A DNA stretch of 64,000 nucleotides from assembly GCF_000967245.1 (NCBI RefSeq), contig NZ_KQ033877.1, positions 203,660 to 267,659 on the forward strand, read 5' to 3'. The stretch is from Bombilactobacillus mellis (GTDB lineage: Bacteria > Bacillota > Bacilli > Lactobacillales > Lactobacillaceae). The position numbers were made by a program, and so were the translations under genes. Below, one piece after another: positions 1 to 8,472 of the stretch. The notes beneath the pieces are model-generated. The model did not search any database. It was not told where the DNA came from and saw only the letters and a list, made by a program, of their open reading frames with translations. Within the stretch, counting starts at the first letter, position 1, and each line of letters starts with the position of its first letter.

Positions 1-404
1 TGGTTTTGGCAGGTTATATTTCGGATCATTCGAAGATGTCCCGTCATTTATTATCAGCTATTTTTATGGCTATTTTTACCCCAACCATTATTGGATTTGC
101 TTTATCACCAAAAGGTAATTTGGCTATGTTATATTTTTGGGCAGGAGCTTTAGGAGTGGGAGCGTTTATGTTCAGCTCACTAACCAACACCCTGTCAGTA
201 GAAGTGGCTCCGCCAGATTTACGGGGAACGGTTGTCGGGTTTGTGAATGTTTTTAATCAGGCAGGTTCTTTTTTAGCGCCGATACTTTTGGGCAGTATTT
301 TAACTGCTACTAAAAGTTATGTTACTTCTTTTTTAATCATATCAATATTTCCACTAGTAGGCTTTTTAGCTCTATTATTTATTAAAGAAAATAAGCGTTA
401 TTAG
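1..404 (+). CDS. MFS transporter, C-terminal part (cut by window edge)
   Basis: The reading frame is open to base 1, so this is the last ~134 residues of a longer gene. The product is hydrophobic with about four membrane spans. It contains the 'SVEVAPPDLRGTVVGFVNVFNQAGSFLAPILLG'-type loop region (VAPPDLRG, then a Gly-rich helix) typical of the C-terminal half of Major Facilitator Superfamily proteins. It ends in a basic tail (KENKRY). The substrate cannot be inferred. A TTG at 6 could be read as a start but has no ribosome binding site in view. The gene lies upstream of a sugar-type operon but is separated from it by a promoter region, so a functional link is only possible. Confidence 0.8.
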   Translation, partial: VLAGYISDHSKMSRHLLSAIFMAIFTPTIIGFALSPKGNLAMLYFWAGALGVGAFMFSSLTNTLSVEVAPPDLRGTVVGFVNVFNQAGSFLAPILLGSILTATKSYVTSFLIISIFPLVGFLALLFIKENKRY

Positions 405-539
405 GGTTGTAAAATTCCGAATACAAAATTTGGGGTAAGGATTATCTTGGGGGTTTTAAAAAATCTGTAGTTATCCAGATTAAATCTTTTATAAGGCTAA
501 TTAATCATTATACTTGATCAAATTATCACGAGAAGATAC

Positions 540-567
540 TTGACAAAAAATAGGAAACCTTTACAAT
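540..567 (+). promoter_or_regulatory. Sigma-A promoter of the catabolic operon
   Basis: A perfect -35 TTGACA (540-545) and a -10 TACAAT (562-567) are separated by 16 bases. Transcription would start near 574, so the first LacI-type palindrome (581-594) lies just downstream of the start, where a bound repressor would block it. Confidence 0.75.
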
Positions 568-580
568 AAAGTTGTATTAA

Positions 581-594
581 GTTAACCGCTTAAC
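581..594 (+). promoter_or_regulatory. LacI-family-type operator O1
   Basis: GTTAACCGCTTAAC is a near-perfect palindrome with a central CG step, the usual form of LacI/GalR-family operators. It sits immediately after the promoter at 540-567. The same core recurs at 688-701. No LacI-family gene lies in the window, so the regulator is not identified. Confidence 0.6.
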
Positions 595-687
595 TCAAGC
601 TCGTAAATGCAAGTTAAACTAACTTCTGGGATGATATTAATTGCGATTGCAGTAATTAAAAAAATGAGGGATTAGTTTAGCTTCCTA

Positions 688-701
688 GTTAACCGCTTAA
701 G
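688..701 (+). promoter_or_regulatory. LacI-family-type operator O2
   Basis: GTTAACCGCTTAAG shares 13 of 14 bases with the copy at 581-594. The two copies are 107 bases apart, close to ten helical turns, which would suit looping between two bound repressors. That reading is inference from spacing only. Confidence 0.6.
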
Positions 702-754
702 TGAGACCAGCAAATTTCTAATTAGTAAATCCTATAAAGGTGGTGATAAAGATT

Positions 755-1489
755 TTGAAAAACAAGTTTATTGTGAATACTGCAGCCTTTAGAAAAGAAA
801 ATTCTGCTAAATTAGATCAGGCTGCACAAATACATCGGGCTAAAGAGTTAGGCTTTGCGGCTATTGAAATCAGAAATGAATTGCTAGATGGCAGTTTAGA
901 AGAATTAGAAAGGATTTCTCAGCAAGCACAAGCGGAACAACTTGAAGTTTATTTTAGTGTAGGCGATGTTTTATTTAAAGATCAGCACTTAAATCCAGCT
1001 TTTGAGCAATATTTAGAGCAAATGCGAAATTTAGGTGCACAATACTTAAAAATGAACTTGGGTAATTTTAGTTATCCTAATGCTAGTGCTGGGGCACAAT
1101 TGAATGATTATTTAGATGGCTCTTTTCATTTATATTTGGAGAATAATCAAGCCCCTAATGAAAGCGATCTACAGAAAACTATCGCGTTTTTCCAGCAGAA
1201 TACCTGCCCAGATATCAGCTACTGTTTTGACATTGCTAATTGGGAATGGCTCCAAGCAGATGTTTATGAAGCTGCAAAGCAATTGGCGCCAGTTACTGAC
1301 TATCTGCATTTAAAAAATTTTGTATACGATAACAGTAATAAAAAAGTTACCTCGCTAGATAAAGGAATTTTAGATTGGCGGCGAATTATTAAGATTTTTA
1401 CACAAGTTAATCAGTATGGTTTTGAATATTATGCAGAACCTGACATTTTACAATCTGATTTAGAGCTTGTCCAACAAAGTTTATCCTAA
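755..1489 (+). CDS. Sugar phosphate isomerase/epimerase-like TIM-barrel protein
   Basis: A 244-residue protein of the xylose-isomerase-like TIM-barrel (AP_endonuc_2) superfamily. It shows the typical spread of barrel strands ('GFAAIEIRNELL', 'YFSVGDVLF', 'QYLKMNLGNF', 'ISYCFDIANWEW', 'DYLHLKNFVY', 'FEYYAEPDIL') with acidic and His residues at strand ends (E in IEIR, D in CFDIAN, H in LHLKN, E in YAEPD) as possible metal ligands. It is somewhat shorter than most family members. I chose the TTG at 755, 11 bases after AAAGGTGG. A GTG at 740 or 743 overlaps that ribosome binding site. It is the first gene of the operon, so it probably isomerises or epimerises the imported sugar or an early intermediate. 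The exact substrate is unknown. Confidence 0.7.
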   Translation: MKNKFIVNTAAFRKENSAKLDQAAQIHRAKELGFAAIEIRNELLDGSLEELERISQQAQAEQLEVYFSVGDVLFKDQHLNPAFEQYLEQMRNLGAQYLKMNLGNFSYPNASAGAQLNDYLDGSFHLYLENNQAPNESDLQKTIAFFQQNTCPDISYCFDIANWEWLQADVYEAAKQLAPVTDYLHLKNFVYDNSNKKVTSLDKGILDWRRIIKIFTQVNQYGFEYYAEPDILQSDLELVQQSLS

Positions 1490-1508
1490 ATAAAGGAGGA
1501 ATTTGGAA

Positions 1509-2963
1509 GTGCTAGAAACTGTCAATCAGATTTTTCAAATTTTTGGAGCTAGTGTAGTAGTTCCGATTATGATTTTTATTGTGGCACTTTGTTTAAAAGT
1601 TAAACCTAAGACGGCCATGATGAGTGCCTTTTACGCAGGAGTTGGTTTAACTGGTTTCGGCTGGGTTATTCAAGCGTTTACGCCGACTATTACAAAAATC
1701 ATTAAACAAATGGTTAGTAATACGGGCATTAAACTACCAATTGTTGATATCGGCTGGCAAGCTGGATCCTTAGCTTCTTTTGGCTCCATGGTAGGATTGA
1801 GTTTCTTTGTCTTTGGACTGATTGCTGAATTGCTGCTGTTTGCTTTTGGTGTGACTAAGATTTTTATGGCCTCTAATTTATGGAATAATTTTGGCTTTAT
1901 GATTTGGGGAACAGTTTGCTATTATGTTACTCATAATTTTTGGCTTTCTTTAGGTTTGTCCTTCTTTATGCTGCTCTATGCTTTGCTATTAGCAGAGGTA
2001 CAGGCAGACAGATGGTCTGATTATTATGGAGTTAAGAATGCTTCGGTGGCCTCCTTGCATAATATTGAACAAGTAGTACCGGCTATTATTTTAGATCCAT
2101 TATGGAATTTGTTAGGTTTTAATAAAGTAAAAATGACCCCAGAATATTTTAAAAATAAATTGGGTGTTTTTGGCGAGCCCACCACTTTAGGAGCGCTCTT
2201 AGGATTATTAATTGGTATTTTAGGTAATATTAATGCGCTTAATACTATGAAGGCTTGGGGACAAATTTTAACTGTTGCGGTACAACTGTCAGCGATTATG
2301 ACTATTTTTCCACTGATTACAAACGTTTTCTCGCAAGCCTTTACACCCTTGGCAGATGAAATTGATAAGAATACGCATAAGACAACGGGCAATTCTGATG
2401 AATCTGTCAATGAGGTAACTAATAAGAAACGTTGGTTCTTAGGTGTTGATGATGGTGTAGGTTATGGTGAACCTGCGACAATTATTTCAGGAGTTATTTT
2501 AATTCCGATCATGGTTTTAATTGCCTTTATTCTTCCGGGCAACAAAACCTTGCCGATTGTGGATTTAATCTCCTTACCTTTTATGGTTGAGTCTATTGTT
2601 GCAATTACTCGAGGCAATATTTTAAAAGTAATTGCTAATGGGATTGTGTGGTTTAGTTTAGGTTTATATGCTTCAAGTTGGCTGGGTACCTTCTATACGG
2701 GAGCCGTTTCTCATTATGGCGTAGCCTTGCCGGCAGGGATTGTTTTAATTACAAGTTTTAATTTGATGTCCCGGCCGTTGAATGCTTTAGTTTTTGCAGC
2801 TTTTGTTTCGCAAAATCCGTTCTTTATTGGCTTAGCGATAATTATATATTTAGTATTATTATTTGTTTTGCGGCGCTATCGGCCACAGATTTGGCAGTAT
2901 TTAAATAACATGGCTGCCAAAAATGCTGGTTACTCAGGTAGTAACGAAAAAATTACTTATTAA
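1509..2963 (+). CDS. PTS galactitol-type EIIC permease (orphan)
   Basis: A 484-residue integral membrane protein of the PTS galactitol EIIC (GatC) family. It has about ten or more hydrophobic segments from 'IFGASVVVPIMIFIVALCL' to 'LAIIIYLVLLFVL', and is slightly longer than a typical GatC. The start is taken as GTG 1509, nine bases after AAAGGAGG (1492-1499). The TTG at 1503 is too close to that site. No EIIA or EIIB gene is present in the operon, which a phosphotransferase system would need. The protein either borrows partners encoded elsewhere or works as a non-phosphorylating transporter. A sugar kinase at 6055 in the same operon would fit uptake of an unphosphorylated substrate. Confidence 0.8.
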   Translation: MLETVNQIFQIFGASVVVPIMIFIVALCLKVKPKTAMMSAFYAGVGLTGFGWVIQAFTPTITKIIKQMVSNTGIKLPIVDIGWQAGSLASFGSMVGLSFFVFGLIAELLLFAFGVTKIFMASNLWNNFGFMIWGTVCYYVTHNFWLSLGLSFFMLLYALLLAEVQADRWSDYYGVKNASVASLHNIEQVVPAIILDPLWNLLGFNKVKMTPEYFKNKLGVFGEPTTLGALLGLLIGILGNINALNTMKAWGQILTVAVQLSAIMTIFPLITNVFSQAFTPLADEIDKNTHKTTGNSDESVNEVTNKKRWFLGVDDGVGYGEPATIISGVILIPIMVLIAFILPGNKTLPIVDLISLPFMVESIVAITRGNILKVIANGIVWFSLGLYASSWLGTFYTGAVSHYGVALPAGIVLITSFNLMSRPLNALVFAAFVSQNPFFIGLAIIIYLVLLFVLRRYRPQIWQYLNNMAAKNAGYSGSNEKITY

Positions 2964-2983
2964 TTGGGAAAGGAAGGATAATT

Positions 2984-3958
2984 ATGAAAAAAATTGATGG
3001 ACATTTACATTTAGTACGTTCAGTAGCAGGTTTAAATGGCAAAGGCCGGATGACACCATTGGGCAATGGCCAAACTATTTGGGATGATGGGACTTTGATC
3101 AAATTGATTCCCGATGGCTGGGGAGATGATGATTTTCTGGCAGAATCAGCATTACAAGTTATGGATGAAAATGGTATTGATAAAGCGGTATTACTTCAAG
3201 GAAGTTTAAATGGTTATCAAAATTATTACTCTTATCAAACAGTAAAAAAATATCCAGATAAATTTATTGCCGCTTTTTCGGTAGATCCTTTTGCAGATAA
3301 TGCGATGAAAATTGTTCAACGGCATGTAGAAGACTTGGGCTTTCGGGCTATTAAGTTTGAAATTAGTCAAGGTGGCGGTTTGCATGGCTACCATCAGCCT
3401 TTCCGGTTAGATACAACGCCAGCTTTAGGCAAGATTTTTCATTTTTTGGCTGATTATCCGGGTTTTGTAGTTACTGTAGATTATGGCGATTATACGCAAT
3501 TTAGTTACGAACCCGAAGCTATTGCCAACTTGGCCCAAAGGTATCCGAAATTAGATTTTGTAGTTTGTCATTTATCCTTCCCTAATGCTGATCATTTGGA
3601 TCGCTTAGAAAATGCTTTACAGCAATGGCAGCCTTACACTAATATCTCAACTGAAATTTCGGCAATTCAGGATATTGAAGGAGAAACAGAATTTCCATTT
3701 CCACGTTGTCAAAAAGATGTTGCTTTAGCCAAAAAAGTTCTCGGTGCCAAAAGAATTTTCTGGGGAACAGATTCTCCGTGGTCATCAACCTTTAATTCCT
3801 ATCATGATTTATCTACCTGGTTGGAAGCCACAGATATTTTTGATCAATCTGAATTGGAAGATGTTATGTACAATAACGCTGAAAGAATCTATTTTAAACC
3901 AGACCATATTCAAGCTATGCAAGACAGTGAAGATCCAGTTTTTAAGAATAATAATTAA
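2984..3958 (+). CDS. Amidohydrolase-2 family protein (lactonase or decarboxylase candidate)
   Basis: A 324-residue TIM-barrel metal-dependent hydrolase of the amidohydrolase-2 type. The N-terminal HxH metal motif is at residues 7-9 (DGHLHL). A later His in 'VVCHLSFPN' and the C-terminal Asp in 'FWGTDSPWSS' complete the usual metal set. Family members include lactone hydrolases and non-oxidative decarboxylases. The start ATG 2984 follows AAAGGAAGG. In a pathway that reaches L-xylulose, this enzyme could open a sugar lactone or decarboxylate a keto acid. This is inference from gene context, and no substrate can be read from the sequence. Confidence 0.75.
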   Translation: MKKIDGHLHLVRSVAGLNGKGRMTPLGNGQTIWDDGTLIKLIPDGWGDDDFLAESALQVMDENGIDKAVLLQGSLNGYQNYYSYQTVKKYPDKFIAAFSVDPFADNAMKIVQRHVEDLGFRAIKFEISQGGGLHGYHQPFRLDTTPALGKIFHFLADYPGFVVTVDYGDYTQFSYEPEAIANLAQRYPKLDFVVCHLSFPNADHLDRLENALQQWQPYTNISTEISAIQDIEGETEFPFPRCQKDVALAKKVLGAKRIFWGTDSPWSSTFNSYHDLSTWLEATDIFDQSELEDVMYNNAERIYFKPDHIQAMQDSEDPVFKNNN

Positions 3959-3972
3959 GGAGTAATAAGTCT

Positions 3973-4929
3973 ATGAGTAAAATTAAAGTATTAGTAACAG
4001 GAATCATTCCAGAAGCCGGATTAAGTGAATTAAGACAGAATTTTGATGTTACTTATGATCCAAAAATTGAAACTCGTCAATGGGTATTAGAGCATTTGTC
4101 AGAATATGAAGGTCTTTTGCTTATGGGGATGAAAGGCGACCGTGAGTTAATTGATGCTGGAACCAATCTTAAAATTATTACTGCCAATGGCGTAGGTTTT
4201 GATCATATTGACATTGAATATGCTAAAAGTAAGGGCATTGTGGTTGCTAATTGTCCTCAAGGAGTGCGGGTACCAACTGCAGAAATGACCTTTACTTTAT
4301 TATTGGCAGCCGTTCGCCATATTCATTTTTATGATAAAGTAGTTCGTTCTGGCCAGTGGATTGATGTTTCAAAACAGCAGTATATGGGGATGAGTCTGCA
4401 AGATAAGATTCTTGGTGTTTATGGAATGGGCAGAATCGGATCACAAGTGGCTCAGTTTGCCCAAGCTTTTGGCATGAAAGTAATCTATAATGATGCGCGG
4501 CGCTTGGATGCAGATTTAGAACAACAGCTGGCAGTGAAGTATGTTGATTTTGATACTCTGGTAAAAACTGCCGATGTTATTACTTTACATGCACCAGCCT
4601 TACTTTCAACTACCGGCATTTTTAATGCTGATGTCTTTAAAAAGATGAAAAATACTGCTTATATCATTAATGCCGCCCGGGGTGTGTTGATTAAACAAGA
4701 TGATTTAATTACCGCTTTGCAGCAGGGACAAATTGCCGGGGCCGGTTTAGATGTTTTTGAAACAGAACCGAATATCCCTCAAGCTTTGAGAGAATTAGAT
4801 AATGTAGTTATGACACCGCATGCTGGTACGGGTACTTTAGAAGCGCGGACAGCTATTGCAGCCGAGGCTTCACAAAATTTAATTTCCTATCTGTGTGATA
4901 ATCAGGCTCGTAATCAAGTTAATAAATAG
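3973..4929 (+). CDS. D-isomer 2-hydroxyacid dehydrogenase (NAD(P)-dependent)
   Basis: A 318-residue protein of the D-2-hydroxyacid dehydrogenase family, the usual length for glyoxylate/hydroxypyruvate/2-ketogluconate-type reductases. The Rossmann motif reads GVYGMGRIGSQVA (about residue 156). The catalytic Arg, Glu and His are visible in NAARG, FETEPN and TPHAGTGT. It starts at ATG 3973 after AAGGAG, 14 bases behind the amidohydrolase. In this operon it probably interconverts a sugar-derived 2-keto acid and 2-hydroxy acid. The related E. coli GhrB (YiaE) lies near the L-xylulose-type yia genes, which suits the kinase found downstream. Which acid it acts on is not known. Confidence 0.85.
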   Translation: MSKIKVLVTGIIPEAGLSELRQNFDVTYDPKIETRQWVLEHLSEYEGLLLMGMKGDRELIDAGTNLKIITANGVGFDHIDIEYAKSKGIVVANCPQGVRVPTAEMTFTLLLAAVRHIHFYDKVVRSGQWIDVSKQQYMGMSLQDKILGVYGMGRIGSQVAQFAQAFGMKVIYNDARRLDADLEQQLAVKYVDFDTLVKTADVITLHAPALLSTTGIFNADVFKKMKNTAYIINAARGVLIKQDDLITALQQGQIAGAGLDVFETEPNIPQALRELDNVVMTPHAGTGTLEARTAIAAEASQNLISYLCDNQARNQVNK

Positions 4930-4951
4930 TTGACGACGTTTTAACAAAGAT

Positions 4952-4992
4952 AATCCCCCTATTGGGCAATAAACCGAGAGGGGATTTCTTTA
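4952..4992 (+). terminator. Intra-operon hairpin, possible partial terminator
   Basis: The inverted repeat AATCCCC (4952-4958) / GGGGATT (4980-4986) is followed by TTCTTTATCT. The loop is long (21 bases) and the U-run is interrupted. It may act as an attenuating or RNA-stabilising element between the dehydrogenase and the next gene rather than as a full terminator. No new promoter is obvious before 5020. Confidence 0.45.
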
Positions 4993-5019
4993 TCTAAATT
5001 AGCAACTGAGGAGTTCAAT

Positions 5020-6021
5020 ATGGAGTTTAAAAAGATTTTTAGTGATCACTTAGATCATTGTTATGCAATTATGCGGCTGCAAGCCCAAAAACAGGATTTT
5101 ATTATTGTAGCTTCAGAAGAAAATCAGCCTTGTTACGCTTATGATTTAAATAATGATTATCAAAGGACTACGGTGTGGCCTGATGTTGGTGGTACTATGA
5201 CGATGGTAGCTATTCCGGATACGTTAAATTTTTTAGCTACACAGCGTTTTTATCCGGGGTTTAATTCTGCCCATTGTCGAATTGTTAAAGAAACCTTTAA
5301 TGGCCAAGGCTGGGACCAAACTATTATTGGTGAATATCCTTATATCCACCGATTTGATCTTATTCCCCAAAAAGAAAAGGGAAAATTTTGGTATATTGGC
5401 TGTTCAATTGCTAATTCAAAAAAAGATACTGACGATTGGTCTGATCCAGGCAAAATTTGGGTGGGAGAATATATTGATGACCGTGAACAAATCATCAATC
5501 TGCACGCCTTAGATACGAGGATCACCAAAAATCATGGTTACCATCGTTTTTCCGGTTATTCATTGATTACTGGTTCTCAAGGAATTTTTAAACTGACTCC
5601 GCCGGATGAAAATCATGATTGGCAACTAGAGCAACTTTCTGCATTTGCTACTTCTGATATCGCTGCGGCTGATATCAATCAAGATGGCCAGCTTGAGTAT
5701 TTAGCTATTGAAGGTTTTCATGGTGCTGGCTTGCGTATATACGACAGCAGCTTTCAAACCTTGACTCAGAGTACGGAGAAAACCCCGTTTGGTCATGCTA
5801 TTTGGGGCGGAAGAATTGCTGATCGCGACTACTTTTTATTTGGCTGGCGTGCAGGACAACAAGGTCTAGAATTAATTAGTGATACTCAATTAACCAGCCA
5901 GCTTATTGATGTTCATGTGGGTCCAAGTAATGTAACTGTTTTTTCTAAAAATCAACAGCAGTATGTCTTATCTGCTAATCGGGAAGCTAATATTGTAGCG
6001 ATTTATCAAATTATTATGTAA
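5020..6021 (+). CDS. Cytoplasmic beta-propeller-like protein of unknown function
   Basis: A 333-residue soluble protein with no signal peptide. It is rich in repeated short beta-strand/aromatic segments ('KFWYIGCSIAN', 'RFSGYSLITGSQGIFKL', 'AIWGGRIADRDYFLFGWRAG'), as in a beta-propeller. One FG-GAP/VCBS-like calcium loop is visible, 'AADINQDGQLEYLAIE'. I do not recognise a named family. Position between the dehydrogenase and the sugar kinase, on the same strand, suggests a role in the same pathway, for example as a lactonase or mutarotase, since several sugar lactonases are propellers. That is inference. The start ATG 5020 follows GAGGAG. Confidence 0.6.
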   Translation: MEFKKIFSDHLDHCYAIMRLQAQKQDFIIVASEENQPCYAYDLNNDYQRTTVWPDVGGTMTMVAIPDTLNFLATQRFYPGFNSAHCRIVKETFNGQGWDQTIIGEYPYIHRFDLIPQKEKGKFWYIGCSIANSKKDTDDWSDPGKIWVGEYIDDREQIINLHALDTRITKNHGYHRFSGYSLITGSQGIFKLTPPDENHDWQLEQLSAFATSDIAAADINQDGQLEYLAIEGFHGAGLRIYDSSFQTLTQSTEKTPFGHAIWGGRIADRDYFLFGWRAGQQGLELISDTQLTSQLIDVHVGPSNVTVFSKNQQQYVLSANREANIVAIYQIIM

Positions 6022-6054
6022 GTCAAAAGTTTTTACTTGAAAGCAGGTGAAATA

Positions 6055-7596
6055 ATGCAATATTTTTTAACCATTGATAATGGGGGAACTAATACTAAAG
6101 CCGTTATTTGTGATGCACAAGGAAAGCAAATAGCAGTAACATCTTTTTCGACGAAAAGAATCGAACCACAACCCGGTTTTCAAGAAATCCGTTTAACGAC
6201 CCTTTTAGCAGATATTGGAACTGTAATTCAGGCTGCTTTAAAGAAGGCCCAGTTAGCTGCTGCCCAAATTTCTGCAATTAGTGTCGTTGGTCATGGCAAA
6301 GGTTTGTACACTTTGGATCAGCAGGGGCAAATTCTAATGAATGGGATTTTATCAACTGATGAACGAGCCCAAACCTTGGCTACTCAATTTCAACAGCAAG
6401 TTGAGCAAATCTATCCTTTAAGTCATCAACAAATTATGGCCAGTCAAGCACCGGTACTTTTGCGGTGGTTGAAAGAGCATCGGCGTCCCTTGTATGACCA
6501 AATTGGGGTCGTTTTATCCAATAAAGATTTTATTCGTTATTTATTAACCGGTGAGATTAAGCAGGAATTAGGGGATGCTTCGGGAAATAATTTGATTAAT
6601 TTACAAACACACGCTTATGATGCAGCCTTATGTAACTTTTTTGGTATTCCTGAAATTTATCACAAATTACCACCTTTAATTCAAGCTACTGATTTAGCGG
6701 GTCAAATCACTGCTCAGGCTGCGGCAGCAACGGGCTTACAAGCCGGTACTCCTGTATATGGAGGAATGTTTGACATTGATGCCTGTGCAATTGCAACCGG
6801 GGTTTTAGATGAACAACACTTAAGTATGATTGCTGGTACTTGGAATATGAATATTTTTCCTAGTAATAATCTAGCGCCCCAAGAGGCAGGTTTGATGAAT
6901 TCCATTTTTCCAACCGGCTGCAATTTGATTGAAGCTTCCAGTCCGACTTCGGCGGGAAATTTATCTTTAATGATTAAGATGTTGCTAAAACAAGAAGTGC
7001 AGCAGGCACAGGCCCAGAAAAAATCGATCTATGATGATTTGGAAGAATTGCTGGCCCAAACTGATGCTACCTCTGCTAAAGTGTTCTTTTTTCCTTTTTT
7101 GTATGGCAGTAATGTTGATCCTCAAGCTGAGGGAGGCTTTTTAGGTATTCGTAGTTCCACTACTAAAAGCGAATTAATGCGGGCAGTTTATGAGGGGATT
7201 GGTTTTGCCCATCGCTATCATATTGAACAATTACTCCAGGTGCTAGGGCAAAAACCGGTTAGTATTCGTATGTCCGGCGGTGCCTGCAATTCTTCTCATT
7301 GGGTGCAGATGTTTGCCGATATACTTAATGCACCCATAGAATTAACAGCAGTCCAGGAATTAGGTGGTTTAGGAGGAGCGATTGCTTGTGCTGTAGGCAG
7401 TGGAGTTTATCCTGATTTTGACACTGCAGTACAAAAAATGTCGCACGTTGTCAAGACCTATCAACCTGATCCGGCGCAAGTGTCGATCTACAAGCAAAAA
7501 TATCAAGTTTACTATTCTTTATTACAGGCTTTAGATGGTAAATGGAGTCCATTACACAATTTACAAGAGGAGCTGAATAACGAAGATGACAGTTAA
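6055..7596 (+). CDS. FGGY-family sugar kinase, L-xylulose / 3-keto-L-gulonate kinase type
   Basis: A 513-residue FGGY carbohydrate kinase. It has the N-terminal phosphate loop DNGGTNTKA, a GGMFDIDACAIATGV segment with the likely catalytic Asp, GTWNMN, and the C-terminal nucleotide motif 'MSGGACNSSHWVQMFADIL'. The pattern of segments (GHGKGLY, ILSTDERA, LLRWLKEH, NKDFIRYLLTG, SPTSAGNL, FFPFLYGSN) matches what I recall of E. coli LyxK (YiaP), the L-xylulose/3-ketogulonate kinase. The start ATG 6055 lies after GCAGGTGA. The gene overlaps the next by 11 bases. The downstream 3- and 4-epimerases use L-xylulose 5-phosphate and L-ribulose 5-phosphate, which supports L-xylulose as substrate. No 3-keto-L-gulonate-6-phosphate decarboxylase is present here. 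Confidence 0.8.
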   Translation: MQYFLTIDNGGTNTKAVICDAQGKQIAVTSFSTKRIEPQPGFQEIRLTTLLADIGTVIQAALKKAQLAAAQISAISVVGHGKGLYTLDQQGQILMNGILSTDERAQTLATQFQQQVEQIYPLSHQQIMASQAPVLLRWLKEHRRPLYDQIGVVLSNKDFIRYLLTGEIKQELGDASGNNLINLQTHAYDAALCNFFGIPEIYHKLPPLIQATDLAGQITAQAAAATGLQAGTPVYGGMFDIDACAIATGVLDEQHLSMIAGTWNMNIFPSNNLAPQEAGLMNSIFPTGCNLIEASSPTSAGNLSLMIKMLLKQEVQQAQAQKKSIYDDLEELLAQTDATSAKVFFFPFLYGSNVDPQAEGGFLGIRSSTTKSELMRAVYEGIGFAHRYHIEQLLQVLGQKPVSIRMSGGACNSSHWVQMFADILNAPIELTAVQELGGLGGAIACAVGSGVYPDFDTAVQKMSHVVKTYQPDPAQVSIYKQKYQVYYSLLQALDGKWSPLHNLQEELNNEDDS

Positions 7597-8464
7597 TGCT
7601 TTAGGAATTTATGAAAAGGCCCTGCCGCCGACTTTGAACTGGGAACAAAAATTTGAATTAGTCCATGAATTAGGATTTAATTTTTTGGAATTTTCCATTG
7701 ATGAAAGTGATGAACGCCTGCAACGGTTAAATTGGTCCAGAAAAGAACGGTCTGAATTTCGTGCTGCAATGTGGAAAACCCATAGTCGGATTAATACCCT
7801 GATGTTATCAGGGCATCGCCGTTTTCCTTTAGGATCGGCTGATCCTCAGGTACGAGAACAAGCATTAGTTATGATGCAAGAGGCAATTGATTTGGCTGTC
7901 GATTTGGGAATTAGAAATATTCAATTAGCTGGTTATGATGTATATTATGAACCCAAAACAGTTCAGAGCCACGAATTGTTCTTAGAGAATTTACAAAAGT
8001 GTGTGGAGATGGCCGCTAAAAAATTAGTAATGCTATCTATCGAAACTATGGATGATCCGTTTCTCAATTCTTTAACTAAAATTGCGCAGGTAAAAAAACA
8101 AATTGCCAGTCCGTGGTTACAGGCCTATCCTGATTTAGGAAATATCTCCGCTTGGCCAGAAAATGACGTGATTAATGACTTAGAAAATAATTTTGCCCAG
8201 ATCGTCGCTGTTCATCTCAAGGATACAAAAAAGGTAACCCCAACTTTTAAGGGACAGTTCAAAGAAGTACCTTTTGGTAAAGGTGATGTTGACTTCTTGG
8301 GATGTTTAAAGGCATTAAAACGGTTAGGTTATAACGGCAGTTATACAGTTGAAATGTGGACCGAAAGTGCCGCTGATCCAATTGCCGAAGTAAAAAAAGC
8401 TAAAGCCTTTTTTACTGAACTTTTTAATCAAGCTGGTATTCAACAAGAAAAAATTAATGAGTGA
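7586..8464 (+). CDS. ulaE: L-ribulose-5-phosphate 3-epimerase (L-xylulose-5-P forming/using)
   Basis: A 292-residue TIM-barrel epimerase that closely follows UlaE/SgbU. Landmarks are [10 protein letters not shown] at the N terminus, '[17 protein letters not shown]', '[10 protein letters not shown]', '[12 protein letters not shown]', 'SIETMDDP', '[10 protein letters not shown]', 'VAVHLKDTK', '[10 protein letters not shown]' and 'TVEMWTE'. The metal-binding Glu, Asp, His and Glu are all present. It interconverts L-xylulose 5-phosphate and L-ribulose 5-phosphate. It starts at ATG 7586 inside the end of the kinase gene, so the two are translationally coupled. It is followed directly by the 4-epimerase, giving a complete route to D-xylulose 5-phosphate. 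Confidence 0.92.
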   Translation: MTVNALGIYEKALPPTLNWEQKFELVHELGFNFLEFSIDESDERLQRLNWSRKERSEFRAAMWKTHSRINTLMLSGHRRFPLGSADPQVREQALVMMQEAIDLAVDLGIRNIQLAGYDVYYEPKTVQSHELFLENLQKCVEMAAKKLVMLSIETMDDPFLNSLTKIAQVKKQIASPWLQAYPDLGNISAWPENDVINDLENNFAQIVAVHLKDTKKVTPTFKGQFKEVPFGKGDVDFLGCLKALKRLGYNGSYTVEMWTESAADPIAEVKKAKAFFTELFNQAGIQQEKINE

Positions 8465-8472
8465 GGATAAAA

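Larger units (their letters stand above)
405..739 (+). other. Regulatory intergenic region ahead of the catabolic operon
   Basis: This 335-base gap contains no convincing gene. It holds one good promoter (540-567), two near-identical operator-like palindromes (581-594 and 688-701) and a further inverted repeat AAGTTA-AAC-TAACTT at 611-625. The transcript leader from the promoter to the first gene would be about 170 nt. The stretch 405-530 is AT-rich and shows nothing recognisable. Confidence 0.6.
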
